From: Aureispira sp. CCB-QB1
Lineage (GTDB): Bacteria > Bacteroidota > Bacteroidia > Chitinophagales > Saprospiraceae
DNA: 64,000 bases
Direction: 5' to 3'
NCBI RefSeq assembly: GCF_000724545.1
Contig: NZ_JHBV01000029.1
Location: 1-64,000 of the forward strand
Positions 1 to 8,891 of the stretch are shown piece by piece; within the stretch, counting starts at the first letter, position 1; each line of letters begins with the position of its first letter. Under the pieces are notes generated by a model. That model searched no databases. It was not told the DNA's origin and worked only from the letters and a program-made list of their open reading frames with translations. A program made the translations under genes and the position numbers.

Positions 1-274
1 GAAACTTAAGTATCAATGGCATTTGTTTAAAATTTTTGTCTTTTATTTCAATGAACTTCCATCATACATTTAACAACACAACCCGATTTAAAAGTACACG
101 ACCTTTAAATACTCATTATCTAGTACATTATTACATCAACACTATTAATCTCAATACTTCGTGTATTTTATTGATCTTTGTTTTTAACACACTAAAAACC
201 AGAAGCCTATTCTCCTAATGATCAATAAAATACTTTTCTAAACATGGAGTAATGAATCTAAATTTTTTAATTAT
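1..274. other. Leader region upstream of the acyl-CoA synthetase
   Basis: AT-rich stretch with no convincing gene. A 60-codon open frame at 36-218 has low-complexity composition and no family resemblance, so I do not call it. The sequence around 245-255 (ATGGAGTAATGA) resembles the right end of the palindromic elements found at 30.6 and 52.2 kb, but no matching left end is visible. Confidence 0.5.
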
Positions 275-1963
275 ATGACTACAACAGATCGTATTTGGCT
301 TAAAAACTATGGGAAAGGGGTTCCTCATGATATTGATATTGAACAATATCCTTCTCTAATTAGTTTTATTTCAGATAATCTCAAAAAATTTAAAAATAAA
401 CCAGCATATACTTGCTTGATTGGGAGCAATCAGAAAACCTTAACGTATGGCGATGTAGATCGCCTGTCGAATGCTATGGCTGGATACCTACAGTCTTTGG
501 GCCTTCAAAAAGGAGATCGTGTAGCCATTATGTTACCTAATATTGTACAATATCCCGTTGCCTTGTTTGGTGTAATGAGGGCAGGACTCATACCTGTAAA
601 CACCAATCCACTTTATACAGGTCGTGAAATAAAACACCAGTTTAACGATGCTGGAGTAAAAGCAGTTATCATTGCCGAAAACTTTGCACATGAGCTAGAA
701 AAAGTAGTCAAAGAAACAGGCGTTAAACATATTGTTACCGCTTCTATTGGAGGTATGTTTGGCGGAGTAAAAGGATTTATTATCAACACCGTTCTTAAAT
801 TTAAAGGAATGGTCAAGAAATTTAATCTTCCTGGTGCTGTTAAATTTCCTGCTGCAATCAAAGCAGGTATGGGCAAAAAAGTTACTGAATATCCTGTTAC
901 CAAAGAAGATATGGCTTGTATCCAGTATACTGGTGGTACGACAGGTGTTGCCAAAGGAGCAGTATTGACTAACCGCAACTTGTTGTCAAATATGGCACAA
1001 ATGAGTGCGTGGCTGAGTGGTGTTGATATGAAAGAAGGACAGGAAATTATGCTAACGCCGCTACCAATGTATCACATCTTCTCGTTTACGGTCAACTGTT
1101 TGTGTATGTCTAACTTTGGAGCCCTAAATGTTTTGGTTCCTAATCCTAGAGATATTCCTGGTTTGGTAGATGTCATTGCTCGAACAAAGCCAAGTTTAAT
1201 GACAGGAGTCAACACGCTTTACAATGCATTATTAAACAACGATGACTTTAGAGCCTTAGACTTCTCTTCTTTAAAATTTGCTATTGGAGGCGCTATGGCG
1301 ATACAAGGTCCCGTTGCAAAACGTTGGAAAGAAGTTACCAATAATGAATTATTGGAAGGATATGGAATGACAGAAACTTCTCCTGTGGCAAGTGCCAATG
1401 CTTTTGGGAATGTTCAAACAGGTACTATTGGTTTGCCAATGCCTTCTACCTATATGCGAATCATGGATGAAGATGGAAAAGTTCAAGGACCTGGCGAAGG
1501 ACGTGGAGAAATTCAAATCAAAGGACCACAAGTTATGCAAGGGTATTACAATCGCCCCGAAGCTACTGCCGAAACATTTACAGAAGATGGTTGGCTAAAA
1601 ACGGGTGATGTTGGTATTATGCTAGAAAATGGAGCTTTCAAGATTGTGGACCGTATCAAAGATATGATTTTAGTCTCTGGCTTCAATGTTTATCCTAATG
1701 AGATCGAAGATGTACTGGCTTCTCATCCCAAAGTTCTAGAAGTAGCAGCTGTTGGAGTTCCTGATCCAAAGTCTACAGAAGCGGTCAAGGTATTTATTGT
1801 AAAAAAAGATGCCTCCTTGACAGAAGATGAAGTACGCTCTTTCTGTGTAGAAAACTTCACCGGTTACAAAAAGCCCAAGCACATTGAATTTAGAGAAGAA
1901 TTGCCTAAAACTAATGTGGGTAAAATCCTTCGTCGTGCTTTACGAGATGAAGCTAAGAAGTAA
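275..1963 (+). CDS. fadD: Long-chain-fatty-acid--CoA ligase
   Basis: Adenylate-forming enzyme that activates free fatty acids to acyl-CoA with ATP and CoA, feeding beta-oxidation or lipid synthesis at the cytoplasmic membrane. The 562 residues match the usual FadD length. The ATP/AMP signature YTGGTTGVAKG lies at about 218-228, the YGMTETSP motif at about 363-370, and the hinge/C-terminal domain contains GDVG, DRIKDMI and the catalytic-lysine region KTNVGKILRRAL near 547-558. The gene stands alone between its leader and a bidirectional terminator at 2022-2064. The matching thiolase and multifunctional enzyme are about 35 kb away, at 36-40 kb. The assignment is firm at family level; chain-length preference cannot be read from the sequence. 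Confidence 0.95.
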   Translation: MTTTDRIWLKNYGKGVPHDIDIEQYPSLISFISDNLKKFKNKPAYTCLIGSNQKTLTYGDVDRLSNAMAGYLQSLGLQKGDRVAIMLPNIVQYPVALFGVMRAGLIPVNTNPLYTGREIKHQFNDAGVKAVIIAENFAHELEKVVKETGVKHIVTASIGGMFGGVKGFIINTVLKFKGMVKKFNLPGAVKFPAAIKAGMGKKVTEYPVTKEDMACIQYTGGTTGVAKGAVLTNRNLLSNMAQMSAWLSGVDMKEGQEIMLTPLPMYHIFSFTVNCLCMSNFGALNVLVPNPRDIPGLVDVIARTKPSLMTGVNTLYNALLNNDDFRALDFSSLKFAIGGAMAIQGPVAKRWKEVTNNELLEGYGMTETSPVASANAFGNVQTGTIGLPMPSTYMRIMDEDGKVQGPGEGRGEIQIKGPQVMQGYYNRPEATAETFTEDGWLKTGDVGIMLENGAFKIVDRIKDMILVSGFNVYPNEIEDVLASHPKVLEVAAVGVPDPKSTEAVKVFIVKKDASLTEDEVRSFCVENFTGYKKPKHIEFREELPKTNVGKILRRALRDEAKK

Positions 1964-2021
1964 TCGCTGTTTATTATCATTATCATAGCTGGCTAATTAC
2001 AATAAGCCGCTATAAATTATA

Positions 2022-2064
2022 AAATAAGTCGTGGGAATTTATTTTCCTACGACTTATTTTTAAT
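2022..2064. terminator. Bidirectional Rho-independent terminator
   Basis: A 16-base stem (2022-2037 with 2045-2060, one G-T wobble) with an AT-rich loop, a T-tract on the plus side and an A-tract before it. It lies between the convergent acyl-CoA synthetase and lipoprotein genes and probably serves both. Confidence 0.85.
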
Positions 2065-2089
2065 TACATCAAACTACTTCCAACCTCAC

Positions 2090-2821
2090 CTACCTCCTTT
2101 TGTTCAACTCAAACAACACTTTTCCTCTCTGTTTTTTTTCACCGCAGAAAACCTCTTGGTCTGGACATTCTAACTGATAAAAATATAGTTTCTTTTTTTT
2201 GAACTCAAAACCATATTTTACCGAATTGTCTCGCCCTTTATTAAGCCAAACTTGATCTACTTCTTTATTACTGCTATAATGAACAACTGGATAGTACGTA
2301 GTTAGCCCCACCTTCTCCATGCCCTTTATTCTACCATCTTTAAGAAATTCTACCAATTTTCCATTCCAATCGTATGCACCTGTAAATAGTATTTGTTGCA
2401 CCAATACAATGTCCTTGTTCTTCACATCTGTTTCCTCTTTAAAGCGCAAAAATACTTTATTCCCCAGTTGTAATTTTTGGTTGGATAGCAACTTGGCGTT
2501 TAACTTAAGTTCATGATTAAAAACACTACTAAAATAGACGCCATTCATATCTCGATCCAACAACCAATCATCGCCCTCTTGGAATGAAAGAATAAGTTGT
2601 TGAAAGGTATCTACTTTGATCTGTACAACTTTCGTTATTGTGGCTTCATCTGCTTGCTGAGGAGACTGCGTCAATCTCAAAACATTTAGATACTCTTGAT
2701 TAATCCAATTGCCTTCCAGTCGTTTTGCTATCTTTTCTAACGGCATGTTTTGATTCATGCCACAAGCTCCAAAAGCCCAGCAATAAGCAATCACAACAGC
2801 AAAACAGACCATTTTTTTCAT
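2090..2821 (-). CDS. Putative lipoprotein of unknown function
   Basis: A 243-residue exported protein. Residues 1-20 form a hydrophobic signal with a lipobox-like FGAC, so the mature protein probably starts at a lipidated Cys20. The rest is a mixed beta-rich domain with a Lys-rich end; I recognise no family. Pairs of phrases such as WLLDRDMNGVYFS and YDWNGKLVEFLKDGRIKG suggest beta-sheet, as in small Bacteroidota 'lipocalin-like' lipoproteins, but this is only an impression. It lies 60 bp downstream of yggS on the same strand and could be cotranscribed with it. Confidence 0.75.
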   Translation of the reverse strand: MKKMVCFAVVIAYCWAFGACGMNQNMPLEKIAKRLEGNWINQEYLNVLRLTQSPQQADEATITKVVQIKVDTFQQLILSFQEGDDWLLDRDMNGVYFSSVFNHELKLNAKLLSNQKLQLGNKVFLRFKEETDVKNKDIVLVQQILFTGAYDWNGKLVEFLKDGRIKGMEKVGLTTYYPVVHYSSNKEVDQVWLNKGRDNSVKYGFEFKKKKLYFYQLECPDQEVFCGEKKQRGKVLFELNKRR

Positions 2822-2881
2822 TTACTATTCTTTCATTAGTCCGCTAGTTTAGCGAACTATTAATTCTTTCATTGTTAACAT

Positions 2882-3556
2882 TTAAGGGTACACTCTCGCC
2901 CCAAACAGTAACGATCCGACCCGCACCAAAGTACTTCCTTTGTCCAGCGCAATTTCGTAGTCGCCAGACATACCCATTGATACCTCTTTAAACGATTCGT
3001 TATCAGCAAAAAACTCCTGTTTATATTTTTCAAAATATTGTCTTAAACATTCAAATTCTCTAGCAACTTTGGTTGTATCATCTGTAAATGTTGCCATTCC
3101 CATTACCCCAACAATTCGAATGTGTTGCATTTCTTTATAAACCTTAGAGCTTAACAGCTCAACACCTTCTTCATAAGACAAACCAAACTTAGTAGCTTCT
3201 TCGGCAATATGAAACTGTAACAAACAATCAATTACTCTATCTACCTTTTGTGCCTGTTTATTAATTTCTTTTAGCAATTTAAAACTATCGACAGAATGAA
3301 TTAGAGAAACAAAGTCAGCAATGTATTTTACCTTGTTGCGTTGCAAAGTACCTATTAAATGCCATTCAATGTCTTTAGGCAAAGCAGCTTGCTTTTCAAC
3401 TAACTCCTGCACTTTGTTTTCGCCAAAAATACGTTGTCCCAAATTATACATTGTTTCAATATCTTCTTTGGGTTTCGTTTTTGACACAGCTACTAAATTT
3501 GCCGCCTTATCGTTGACTTTTTTTAAAACGAGTTTATAATTTTCTTCATTTACCAT
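2882..3556 (-). CDS. yggS: YggS/PROSC family PLP homeostasis protein
   Basis: Cytoplasmic single-domain alanine-racemase-fold protein that binds pyridoxal 5'-phosphate and buffers free PLP and amino/keto acid pools; no enzymatic activity is established for the family. The 224 residues are typical. The PLP lysine is K26 in AVSKTKP; FGENKVQEL, WHLIGTLQRNK and the C-terminal MGMSGDYEIAL and GSTLVRVGSLLFG phosphate-binding segments are all present. The gene precedes the lipoprotein at 2090-2821 and is divergent from the response regulator. Confidence 0.95.
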   Translation of the reverse strand: MVNEENYKLVLKKVNDKAANLVAVSKTKPKEDIETMYNLGQRIFGENKVQELVEKQAALPKDIEWHLIGTLQRNKVKYIADFVSLIHSVDSFKLLKEINKQAQKVDRVIDCLLQFHIAEEATKFGLSYEEGVELLSSKVYKEMQHIRIVGVMGMATFTDDTTKVAREFECLRQYFEKYKQEFFADNESFKEVSMGMSGDYEIALDKGSTLVRVGSLLFGARVYP

Positions 3557-3948
3557 TACTATTTTTTTTCTATTTTTTTCCTTGCTTGAGTTTATATTTT
3601 ATATTTTTCTATACGAAATCGAATTACAAACCTACTAATACTCGATTCCTGCCCATAATAGTAGTTTATGCTTTTTTTACTTTAAAGATTATTATTCGTA
3701 ACAATAATTTAATACTATGTTAACGAAACTTAAGCTTTGAAGCCTTACTTTTGCGACATCAAAGAACAAAATAATTTATTTGCTTTAACAATCCTAATTT
3801 ATTATAACAAGAGAAAACTAAAGAATTTATTATTTTATAATAAACTGCTTTCATGAGCATCATTAATGCCCTTCTCTCAATTTCATTTAATGAATCAAAA
3901 ATATTTTATATTTTGAGCATTCAAAACCATTATTAATTTAGATTAAAG
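3557..3948. other. Divergent regulatory region between yggS and the response regulator
   Basis: About 390 bp of AT-rich DNA without a gene. It holds a TAnnTTTG promoter box at 3746-3753 and an inverted repeat GCAT-N5-ATGC followed by TTCTCTC at 3857-3878. A similar motif occurs upstream of the gene at 34414. Confidence 0.5.
3746..3753 (+). promoter_or_regulatory. Bacteroidota -7 box (TACTTTTG) for the response regulator
   Basis: An exact match to the Bacteroidota housekeeping -7 consensus TAnnTTTG. Transcription would start near 3760, giving a leader of about 190 bases to the response-regulator ATG. No good -33 TTG at standard spacing was found, so this remains a candidate. Confidence 0.4.
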
Positions 3949-4644
3949 ATGAATTCAAGCGAATACAAAATACTTATTGCAGACGACGAGCCAGATATTT
4001 TAGAGTTTGTATGCTACAATCTTGCTAAAGAAGGTTTCGAAGTGACTACAGCAACGAATGGTTTAGATGCACTAAAAAAGGCGAAAGAACTTAAACCACA
4101 CTTAATACTTTTGGATATTATGATGCCAGAAATGGATGGTGTAGAAGTTTGTAAAGAGTTGCGCGCCATACCTGAGTTTGAAAATACCATTATTGCTTTT
4201 TTAACTGCTAGAAGTGAGGACTACTCCCAAATTGTTGGTTTTGAAGTAGGTGGTGACGATTATATCACCAAACCCATTCGCCCTCGAGTACTAATTAGTA
4301 GAATCAATGCCTTATTGAGACGATTCAACAAAAAAAGTACTCAAACCGATAAAAACATCATTCAAGCAGCTGATTTATACATCAACAAAGAGCAATTTAT
4401 TGTCCAAAAACAAGGCTCTGACGATAAGATAACTTTAGCGAAAAAAGAATTTGAATTGCTTTGTTTGCTAACTTCCAAACCTGGGAAAGTTTTTACAAGA
4501 GAAGAGATTTTTAATAAAATTTGGGGCAGCAATGTTATTGTTGGTAACCGTACCATTGATGTGCATATCCGAAAAATTAGAGAAAAAGTCGGTGAAGATT
4601 ACATACAGACAATCAAAGGAATTGGATATAAGTTTGATTTCTAA
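3949..4644 (+). CDS. OmpR/PhoB-family response regulator
   Basis: Cytoplasmic DNA-binding response regulator of 231 residues. The receiver domain (about 6-125) has the acidic pair D12/D13, the phospho-acceptor D56 in LLDIMMP, T87 and the conserved K108 in ITKPI. A winged-helix output domain (about 133-231) contains LTKKEFELL-type and RTIDVHIRKIREKVG signatures. The sensor kinase encoded 370 bp downstream is the evident partner. A terminator lies between them, so the two may be separately transcribed. The overall resemblance is to PhoB, but no phosphate genes are nearby, so the signal is unknown. Confidence 0.95.
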   Translation: MNSSEYKILIADDEPDILEFVCYNLAKEGFEVTTATNGLDALKKAKELKPHLILLDIMMPEMDGVEVCKELRAIPEFENTIIAFLTARSEDYSQIVGFEVGGDDYITKPIRPRVLISRINALLRRFNKKSTQTDKNIIQAADLYINKEQFIVQKQGSDDKITLAKKEFELLCLLTSKPGKVFTREEIFNKIWGSNVIVGNRTIDVHIRKIREKVGEDYIQTIKGIGYKFDF

Positions 4645-5013
4645 GCTAGATTTTGTATATTTAGTTACTTGGCAGTAGTAAACTATATTATAACTTAATA
4701 CAAATCAATAGTTTGTTAAAACCAGAATGTAACAACATTAGGTAATCAATCAACAAACTATTAACTAATATAATAGCTACCATAAGAATACAGTTAAGCA
4801 CTTTTAACTGTATTTTTTTATTTCTACAGTACTTATACGTGACCAACAATTACTTTAAAATTTGTTCCTTATAAGAAGGCTGCCTAAACTTCACAAGTTG
4901 TTGAATAATTCATCTAAAAATTAGCCCAAGCTATCTGCAAACTTTTCGCTTCAAAGGGGCTAGATGTTAGGTAATTCCATCAAAAAAAGATCCAACTTAA
5001 ACTATCTTAACAA
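4645..5013. other. Terminator and leader between response regulator and kinase
   Basis: About 370 bp without a gene. It contains the terminator at 4788-4820, followed by roughly 190 bp of leader sequence for the kinase gene. Confidence 0.6.
4788..4820 (+). terminator. Rho-independent terminator after the response regulator
   Basis: A perfect 11-base stem AATACAGTTAA/TTAACTGTATT (4788-4798 with 4804-4814), a 5-base loop and a run of seven Ts. Confidence 0.8.
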
Positions 5014-6078
5014 ATGCTTTTTTTTACTACTAAAAATCCTAGTCCAGAACAGCTTGCTTGGCTAACAGCAGCAAATAATGCAGGTATATTATTCTTATTT
5101 ACCTTAGGTGCCAAATTACTATTTACCAACAGCATTACATGGACACTCGTTTTCTTAATTCCAGTTATCTCATTGGGCTTCGGGTATTTGGCAGTTTACG
5201 ACTCACTCCGCCGATTTATATACCGAAAAATCAAGTTAATTTATAAAACCATCCATAGTATGAAAACACCAACAACCAATACTGTTGTTAGTGTAAACAT
5301 GAAAAACCATATGATTGACGAAGTCGAACAAGAAGTAATAGAATGGGCGCAAAATTGGACCAAAGAAATTTCTTCTCTAAAAAGCATGGAGGTTTATCGT
5401 AGAGAGTTTTTAGGAAATGTTTCTCACGAATTAAAAACGCCTATTTTTAATATACAAGGCTATCTACTAACCCTTCTAGATGGAGGCATGGAGGATCCTG
5501 ATATTAATTACAAATATCTAACTCGTGCTGCTGAGAACACCGAAAGAATGGAAAAAATCGTAGCGGATTTGGGCTACATTTCTAAATTTGAAGCAGGCAA
5601 ATTACAACTGCATTTAACCGATTTTGACATCTGCAAATTGGTCAAAGATGTTTTAGAAGATAGCGAACTCAAAGCTTCTGAAAAAAATATCAGTTTAGCA
5701 CTTAAAAACAGCAACCAAAAACCATTAAAAGTTACTGCTGACATAGAAAGTATTCGTAGAGTTATTGTTAACTTGATCAGCAACTCTATCAAATATGGTA
5801 AAGAAAATGGACAAACCTTAGTTGGTTTTTATGACTTAGACAATAACATTTTGGTCGAAATATCTGATAATGGAAAAGGGATTGCCCAAGAACACATCCC
5901 CCGATTATTTGAACGTTTTTATCGAGTTGATAAAGGGCGCTCTAGATCGGAAGGCGGCTCTGGCTTAGGTCTTGCCATTGTAAAACACATTCTAGAAGCA
6001 CACCAACAAACCATAACTGCAAGAAGTAGAATCGATGTTGGGTCTACATTTGGCTTTACACTAAAAAAAGCAGAATAA
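5014..6078 (+). CDS. PhoR-like membrane sensor histidine kinase
   Basis: A 354-residue inner-membrane kinase, probably partner of the response regulator at 3949-4644. Two hydrophobic helices (about 21-38 and 42-61) form a short hairpin with almost no periplasmic loop. The HisKA domain carries the phospho-acceptor H138 in NVSHELKTP. The HATPase_c domain has the N box NLISNSIKY (253-261), G1 DNGKGI (285-290), an F box near 299-303 and G2 GSGLGL (315-320). The missing sensor loop suggests sensing in the membrane or through a partner, as in PhoR, which also has little periplasmic sequence. Confidence 0.95.
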   Translation: MLFFTTKNPSPEQLAWLTAANNAGILFLFTLGAKLLFTNSITWTLVFLIPVISLGFGYLAVYDSLRRFIYRKIKLIYKTIHSMKTPTTNTVVSVNMKNHMIDEVEQEVIEWAQNWTKEISSLKSMEVYRREFLGNVSHELKTPIFNIQGYLLTLLDGGMEDPDINYKYLTRAAENTERMEKIVADLGYISKFEAGKLQLHLTDFDICKLVKDVLEDSELKASEKNISLALKNSNQKPLKVTADIESIRRVIVNLISNSIKYGKENGQTLVGFYDLDNNILVEISDNGKGIAQEHIPRLFERFYRVDKGRSRSEGGSGLGLAIVKHILEAHQQTITARSRIDVGSTFGFTLKKAE

Positions 6079-6119
6079 AAAAACGCTTTAAGTGTCTTTG
6101 GAGCACTTAAAGCGTTTTT
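6079..6119. terminator. Bidirectional terminator between convergent genes
   Basis: A perfect 16-base stem (6079-6094 with 6104-6119), a 9-base loop, an A-tract on the left and a T-tract on the right. It begins right after the kinase stop codon and lies just beyond the stop of the convergent thioredoxin gene. Confidence 0.9.
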
Positions 6120-6140
6120 ATCTTTTAAATTGACTATCTT

Positions 6141-7370
6141 CTAACTTTTAGCCGCACTATCTGCTTCACCTAATTTAGCATTGATATTATCTAATAACTC
6201 TATCGTACTAATAGAATCCTCGTCCATACCTTGTGCTTTAGCTGCTTCAATAGCCTTTTCTGCTGCTTTTTTAGCCTCGCTGTAATTTTTCATTTTATAC
6301 AACAAAAAAGCTTTGGTATCCAAATTAAAATAGTTAGCATCTATTTCTACAGAACGATTTACCCAGCCCAATGCCTCTTTCATTTTCTTGGGATCATCCT
6401 CATTTTCATAAACATCCCAAGCAGCTTGGTTTAATTCCGTCCAACTCCTTGCTACCTTTAGATATTGACCATGCGCTTTTGCTATTTTAGCCTCGTCAGG
6501 TGGTGTTTCCATAGTTGCCTTAATATAAGTCAAACGTTTCTTGAATTCTTTCTTAGCATCAGGAAAAACCTCCAGCAATTCTTTACTAAAAGCTTTTGCT
6601 TCCTTTTTGTCTTCCATTTTGGCTACCGTCCAAATCCCATAGGCATACGTATTCTCTAATAATTGAGCAACATCTTCTTTACTAGTTACTTTTTCATAAG
6701 CAGCTCTATTTTTTAAAAGATATTGAGTTATAGGACTTTTGAAGTCGCTAAACCGATGTGTAACAGCCGCCATTAAGTTCAAGGATTCAGCAGTTTGCTT
6801 TTCAACATCTGATGTTTTTTCCCAGTAAGTGTTAAAAGGCGCTTCCATATCTTCTCCACAATCACTTAGCACTCCAAGATAAGTAACTAAAAAATCCTTG
6901 TCTCGTGCTCCTTCTTCATACTTTTTTATAAAAGATGCCAATTGTTTGGCTGGGTCTAATGCATCGTTGCACAGTTCTATCAACCCGTCGGCATCTCGAG
7001 CACCAATTCCCTTGTGAATCATCTTTCCTTCTGCATCAAAATAAAGTAAGGTAGGATACGCTACAACATTGTTTTTCTTGGCAAAATCAGGTCCCTCCCC
7101 TTTTTCCATATCCATTTTATAAGCAATAAAATTTTGCTTCATATAAACTCCTACTTGCTCTTGACTAAAAATATTTTTTGCCATCCATTTACACGGTCCA
7201 CACCAGGTAGTATATGCATCTACAAAAATAGGCTTATTTTCCTTAGCTGCTTTCTCCTTTACCTCCTCCCATGTACCTTTTTCGAATACAATTTGAGCAT
7301 TTATAGTACTTCCAGCTAATATTAAGCCCAATAATGTTAAGCCTCTAAAAAGCCCCTTGTTTTTTAACAT
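6141..7370 (-). CDS. Secreted thioredoxin-fold protein with C-terminal TPR region
   Basis: A 409-residue exported protein. A signal peptide (1-25, ending INAQ) is followed by a thioredoxin-like domain (about 27-140) with the redox motif TWCGPCK (C57 and C60) and a downstream cis-Pro segment (NNVVAYPTLLYF). The rest is alpha-helical with TPR-like repeats near 300-400. This resembles the DUF255/thioredoxin_7 proteins common in Bacteroidota, which probably act in periplasmic thiol-disulfide exchange. Monocistronic by context: the upstream region is long and a terminator follows. Confidence 0.9.
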   Translation of the reverse strand: MLKNKGLFRGLTLLGLILAGSTINAQIVFEKGTWEEVKEKAAKENKPIFVDAYTTWCGPCKWMAKNIFSQEQVGVYMKQNFIAYKMDMEKGEGPDFAKKNNVVAYPTLLYFDAEGKMIHKGIGARDADGLIELCNDALDPAKQLASFIKKYEEGARDKDFLVTYLGVLSDCGEDMEAPFNTYWEKTSDVEKQTAESLNLMAAVTHRFSDFKSPITQYLLKNRAAYEKVTSKEDVAQLLENTYAYGIWTVAKMEDKKEAKAFSKELLEVFPDAKKEFKKRLTYIKATMETPPDEAKIAKAHGQYLKVARSWTELNQAAWDVYENEDDPKKMKEALGWVNRSVEIDANYFNLDTKAFLLYKMKNYSEAKKAAEKAIEAAKAQGMDEDSISTIELLDNINAKLGEADSAAKS

Positions 7371-8399
7371 ATTTATATTATTTTAAATTATATATTCGTA
7401 TCTTTTGTTAATATTACAAATAAATGTTCAGATTCTATCTCTTGCTCTTGTTAAATAGTTCTTAACAAACTTTACCTTTTTGACTTTCAGACAATGGTTA
7501 TTTTAAGCATAACTTATAGCATTTCCATTTTAATTAATTGAATCACTTACCTTTCAGTTGAGAGAGATATGACTTATTAATACTTCTGTACAACAATATA
7601 ATTTTTCATTAATTTTTCCGAATAACGCTTTCTAGTACTTTGTGCTTTGCATAATGAAACGATTCGTTTGCTTTGAATAAGTTACATCATATATTTTGTA
7701 ATTCTTTGACTAGTTTTTTTATTAAAAATTAAAATTTTAGTATCTTACTGTTACAATTAATAATTTATTTTTTATATATTCAATCCATAAATAGAAAGCC
7801 ATTTACATATCTTAAAAAAATAAATACTTTCACCCCACACTTTCCCACATTAATCCTGTATATTATTTCCAAAGATAATATACAACCTTAGAAGAATCAC
7901 TATTAAATTATTGATGTTAATTTAAAATTTTCATCAAAAGAAAAAACTAAATTCATGAATTTTTTTATCTATGTAAACAGTTTAAAAAAACTCCCTTTTC
8001 TTTGATCATTGGCAATAAAGAGCATTTTATTACTTTTCTTCAAAATTATTTTGTCCCAAGTATAATTTGAGTTTTGTTTATTTTCTGCAAAAGATAAACA
8101 ATCCCCTATCGAATAAAAAAGTCTCTAATGATACATCAACATATCAAAAGAGACTAAAAATTTCCTTGCTGCAACAAGGAAATAAAACTATTGTTTCACT
8201 TGTAAATCTACACAAAATGTTAGTAAACACCCTATTTTATCAATTAATATTTTCTGTCCTATCTTTTACTGGAATAAAAAACGCATTTCCCCCTCATTAA
8301 TGCCTGTTTTAATCGCTTGGTTAGCTAAGCTAATGCTATGCGGTTTCAACGAATTCTTGTAGTAATATTACAACGCCAATTATATACCAAAAGACATAA
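7371..8399. other. Long AT-rich non-coding region
   Basis: About 1 kb without a credible protein gene. A 77-codon open frame at 8067-8300 has no ribosome-binding context or family resemblance. Short AT-rich palindromes occur (for example TTAGCTAAGCTAA near 8320). The region leads into the candidate RNA at 8400-8682 and may contain its promoter or 5' part. Confidence 0.5.
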
Positions 8400-8682
8400 A
8401 CACATAGTTTTCAGTTTAGAGAAGTAGTGAGCTCTAGTTTTATTGGAACCGTGTGCTTTATAAGAGCTTTTCACAAGGGGGTAGTGCCTCTTTCAGCGCT
8501 CTTTTTGAGGTAGTAGAAAATATCGACTACCACTAAAATAACTGTTTAAATGATCTAAAACCTTGGCTTATACCTAGTGTTTTATAGGCACAGGCAGTAG
8601 TGAGCCTGTCCGAAAAAAGCATTTATTAGATGATTTAAATTAAAGTTAGAACCAACTGATTTTCGTATCAGTTGGTTTTTTA
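8400..8682 (+). ncRNA. Candidate structured non-coding RNA of unknown class
   Basis: No reading frame covers this stretch, yet it ends in a strong terminator (8650-8682) facing a region with no upstream gene. Several compatible helices are visible: AGCTCT/AGAGCT (8430-8435 with 8463-8468), GGTAGT/ACTACC (8509-8514 with 8526-8531), a long-range 14-base helix with one mismatch (8545-8558 with 8626-8639) and, enclosed by it, ACAGGC/GCCTGT (8590-8595 with 8604-8609). The 10-mer AGTAGTGAGC occurs twice (8423-8432 and 8596-8605). The diagnostic sequences I know for tmRNA, RNase P RNA and SRP RNA are absent. A 6S-like RNA is possible but I cannot confirm it. The 5' end is a guess. Confidence 0.5.
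8650..8682 (+). terminator. Strong Rho-independent terminator without an upstream protein gene
   Basis: A perfect 11-base stem AACCAACTGAT/ATCAGTTGGTT (8650-8660 with 8667-8677), a 6-base loop and a U-tract. It faces the plus strand and presumably ends the candidate RNA. Confidence 0.85.
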
Positions 8683-8810
8683 TATATTAAATAGACCATT
8701 AATCCCTTTTTTTGATTCTACTTTTTTCTATCCATCTATTAACAATATCATTCTAACAATAAAAAGTAAAATTAGCAGGCTACGAATTTCCCATTATAAG
8801 TAAAAATGCT

Positions 8811-8818
8811 TACTTTTG
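8811..8818 (+). promoter_or_regulatory. -7 box (TACTTTTG) of rpsP
   Basis: An exact TAnnTTTG match 74 bases before the rpsP ATG, just after the candidate RNA's terminator. Transcription would start near 8825. Confidence 0.45.
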
Positions 8819-8891
8819 CCCTCATTATAAATCCTGCTACTTGTTTATCAAGCGACACAGGGTATTTTTGACTAAAAAAAGTTAATTAAAA

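Noticed and set aside
36-218. 60-codon open frame before the acyl-CoA synthetase
   Set aside because: Low-complexity AT-driven translation, no signal or family, no ribosome-binding context.
245-257. Solo end of the palindromic element before the acyl-CoA synthetase
   Set aside because: Only about ten bases match and no partner end or hairpin is present.
8067-8300. 77-codon open frame in the long non-coding region
   Set aside because: No recognisable domain, unusual composition for the window, and it does not reach the terminator at 8650; treated as chance.
8300-8400. tRNA or tmRNA gene
   Set aside because: No acceptor stem, T-loop GTTCGA-type sequence or tmRNA ends could be found.
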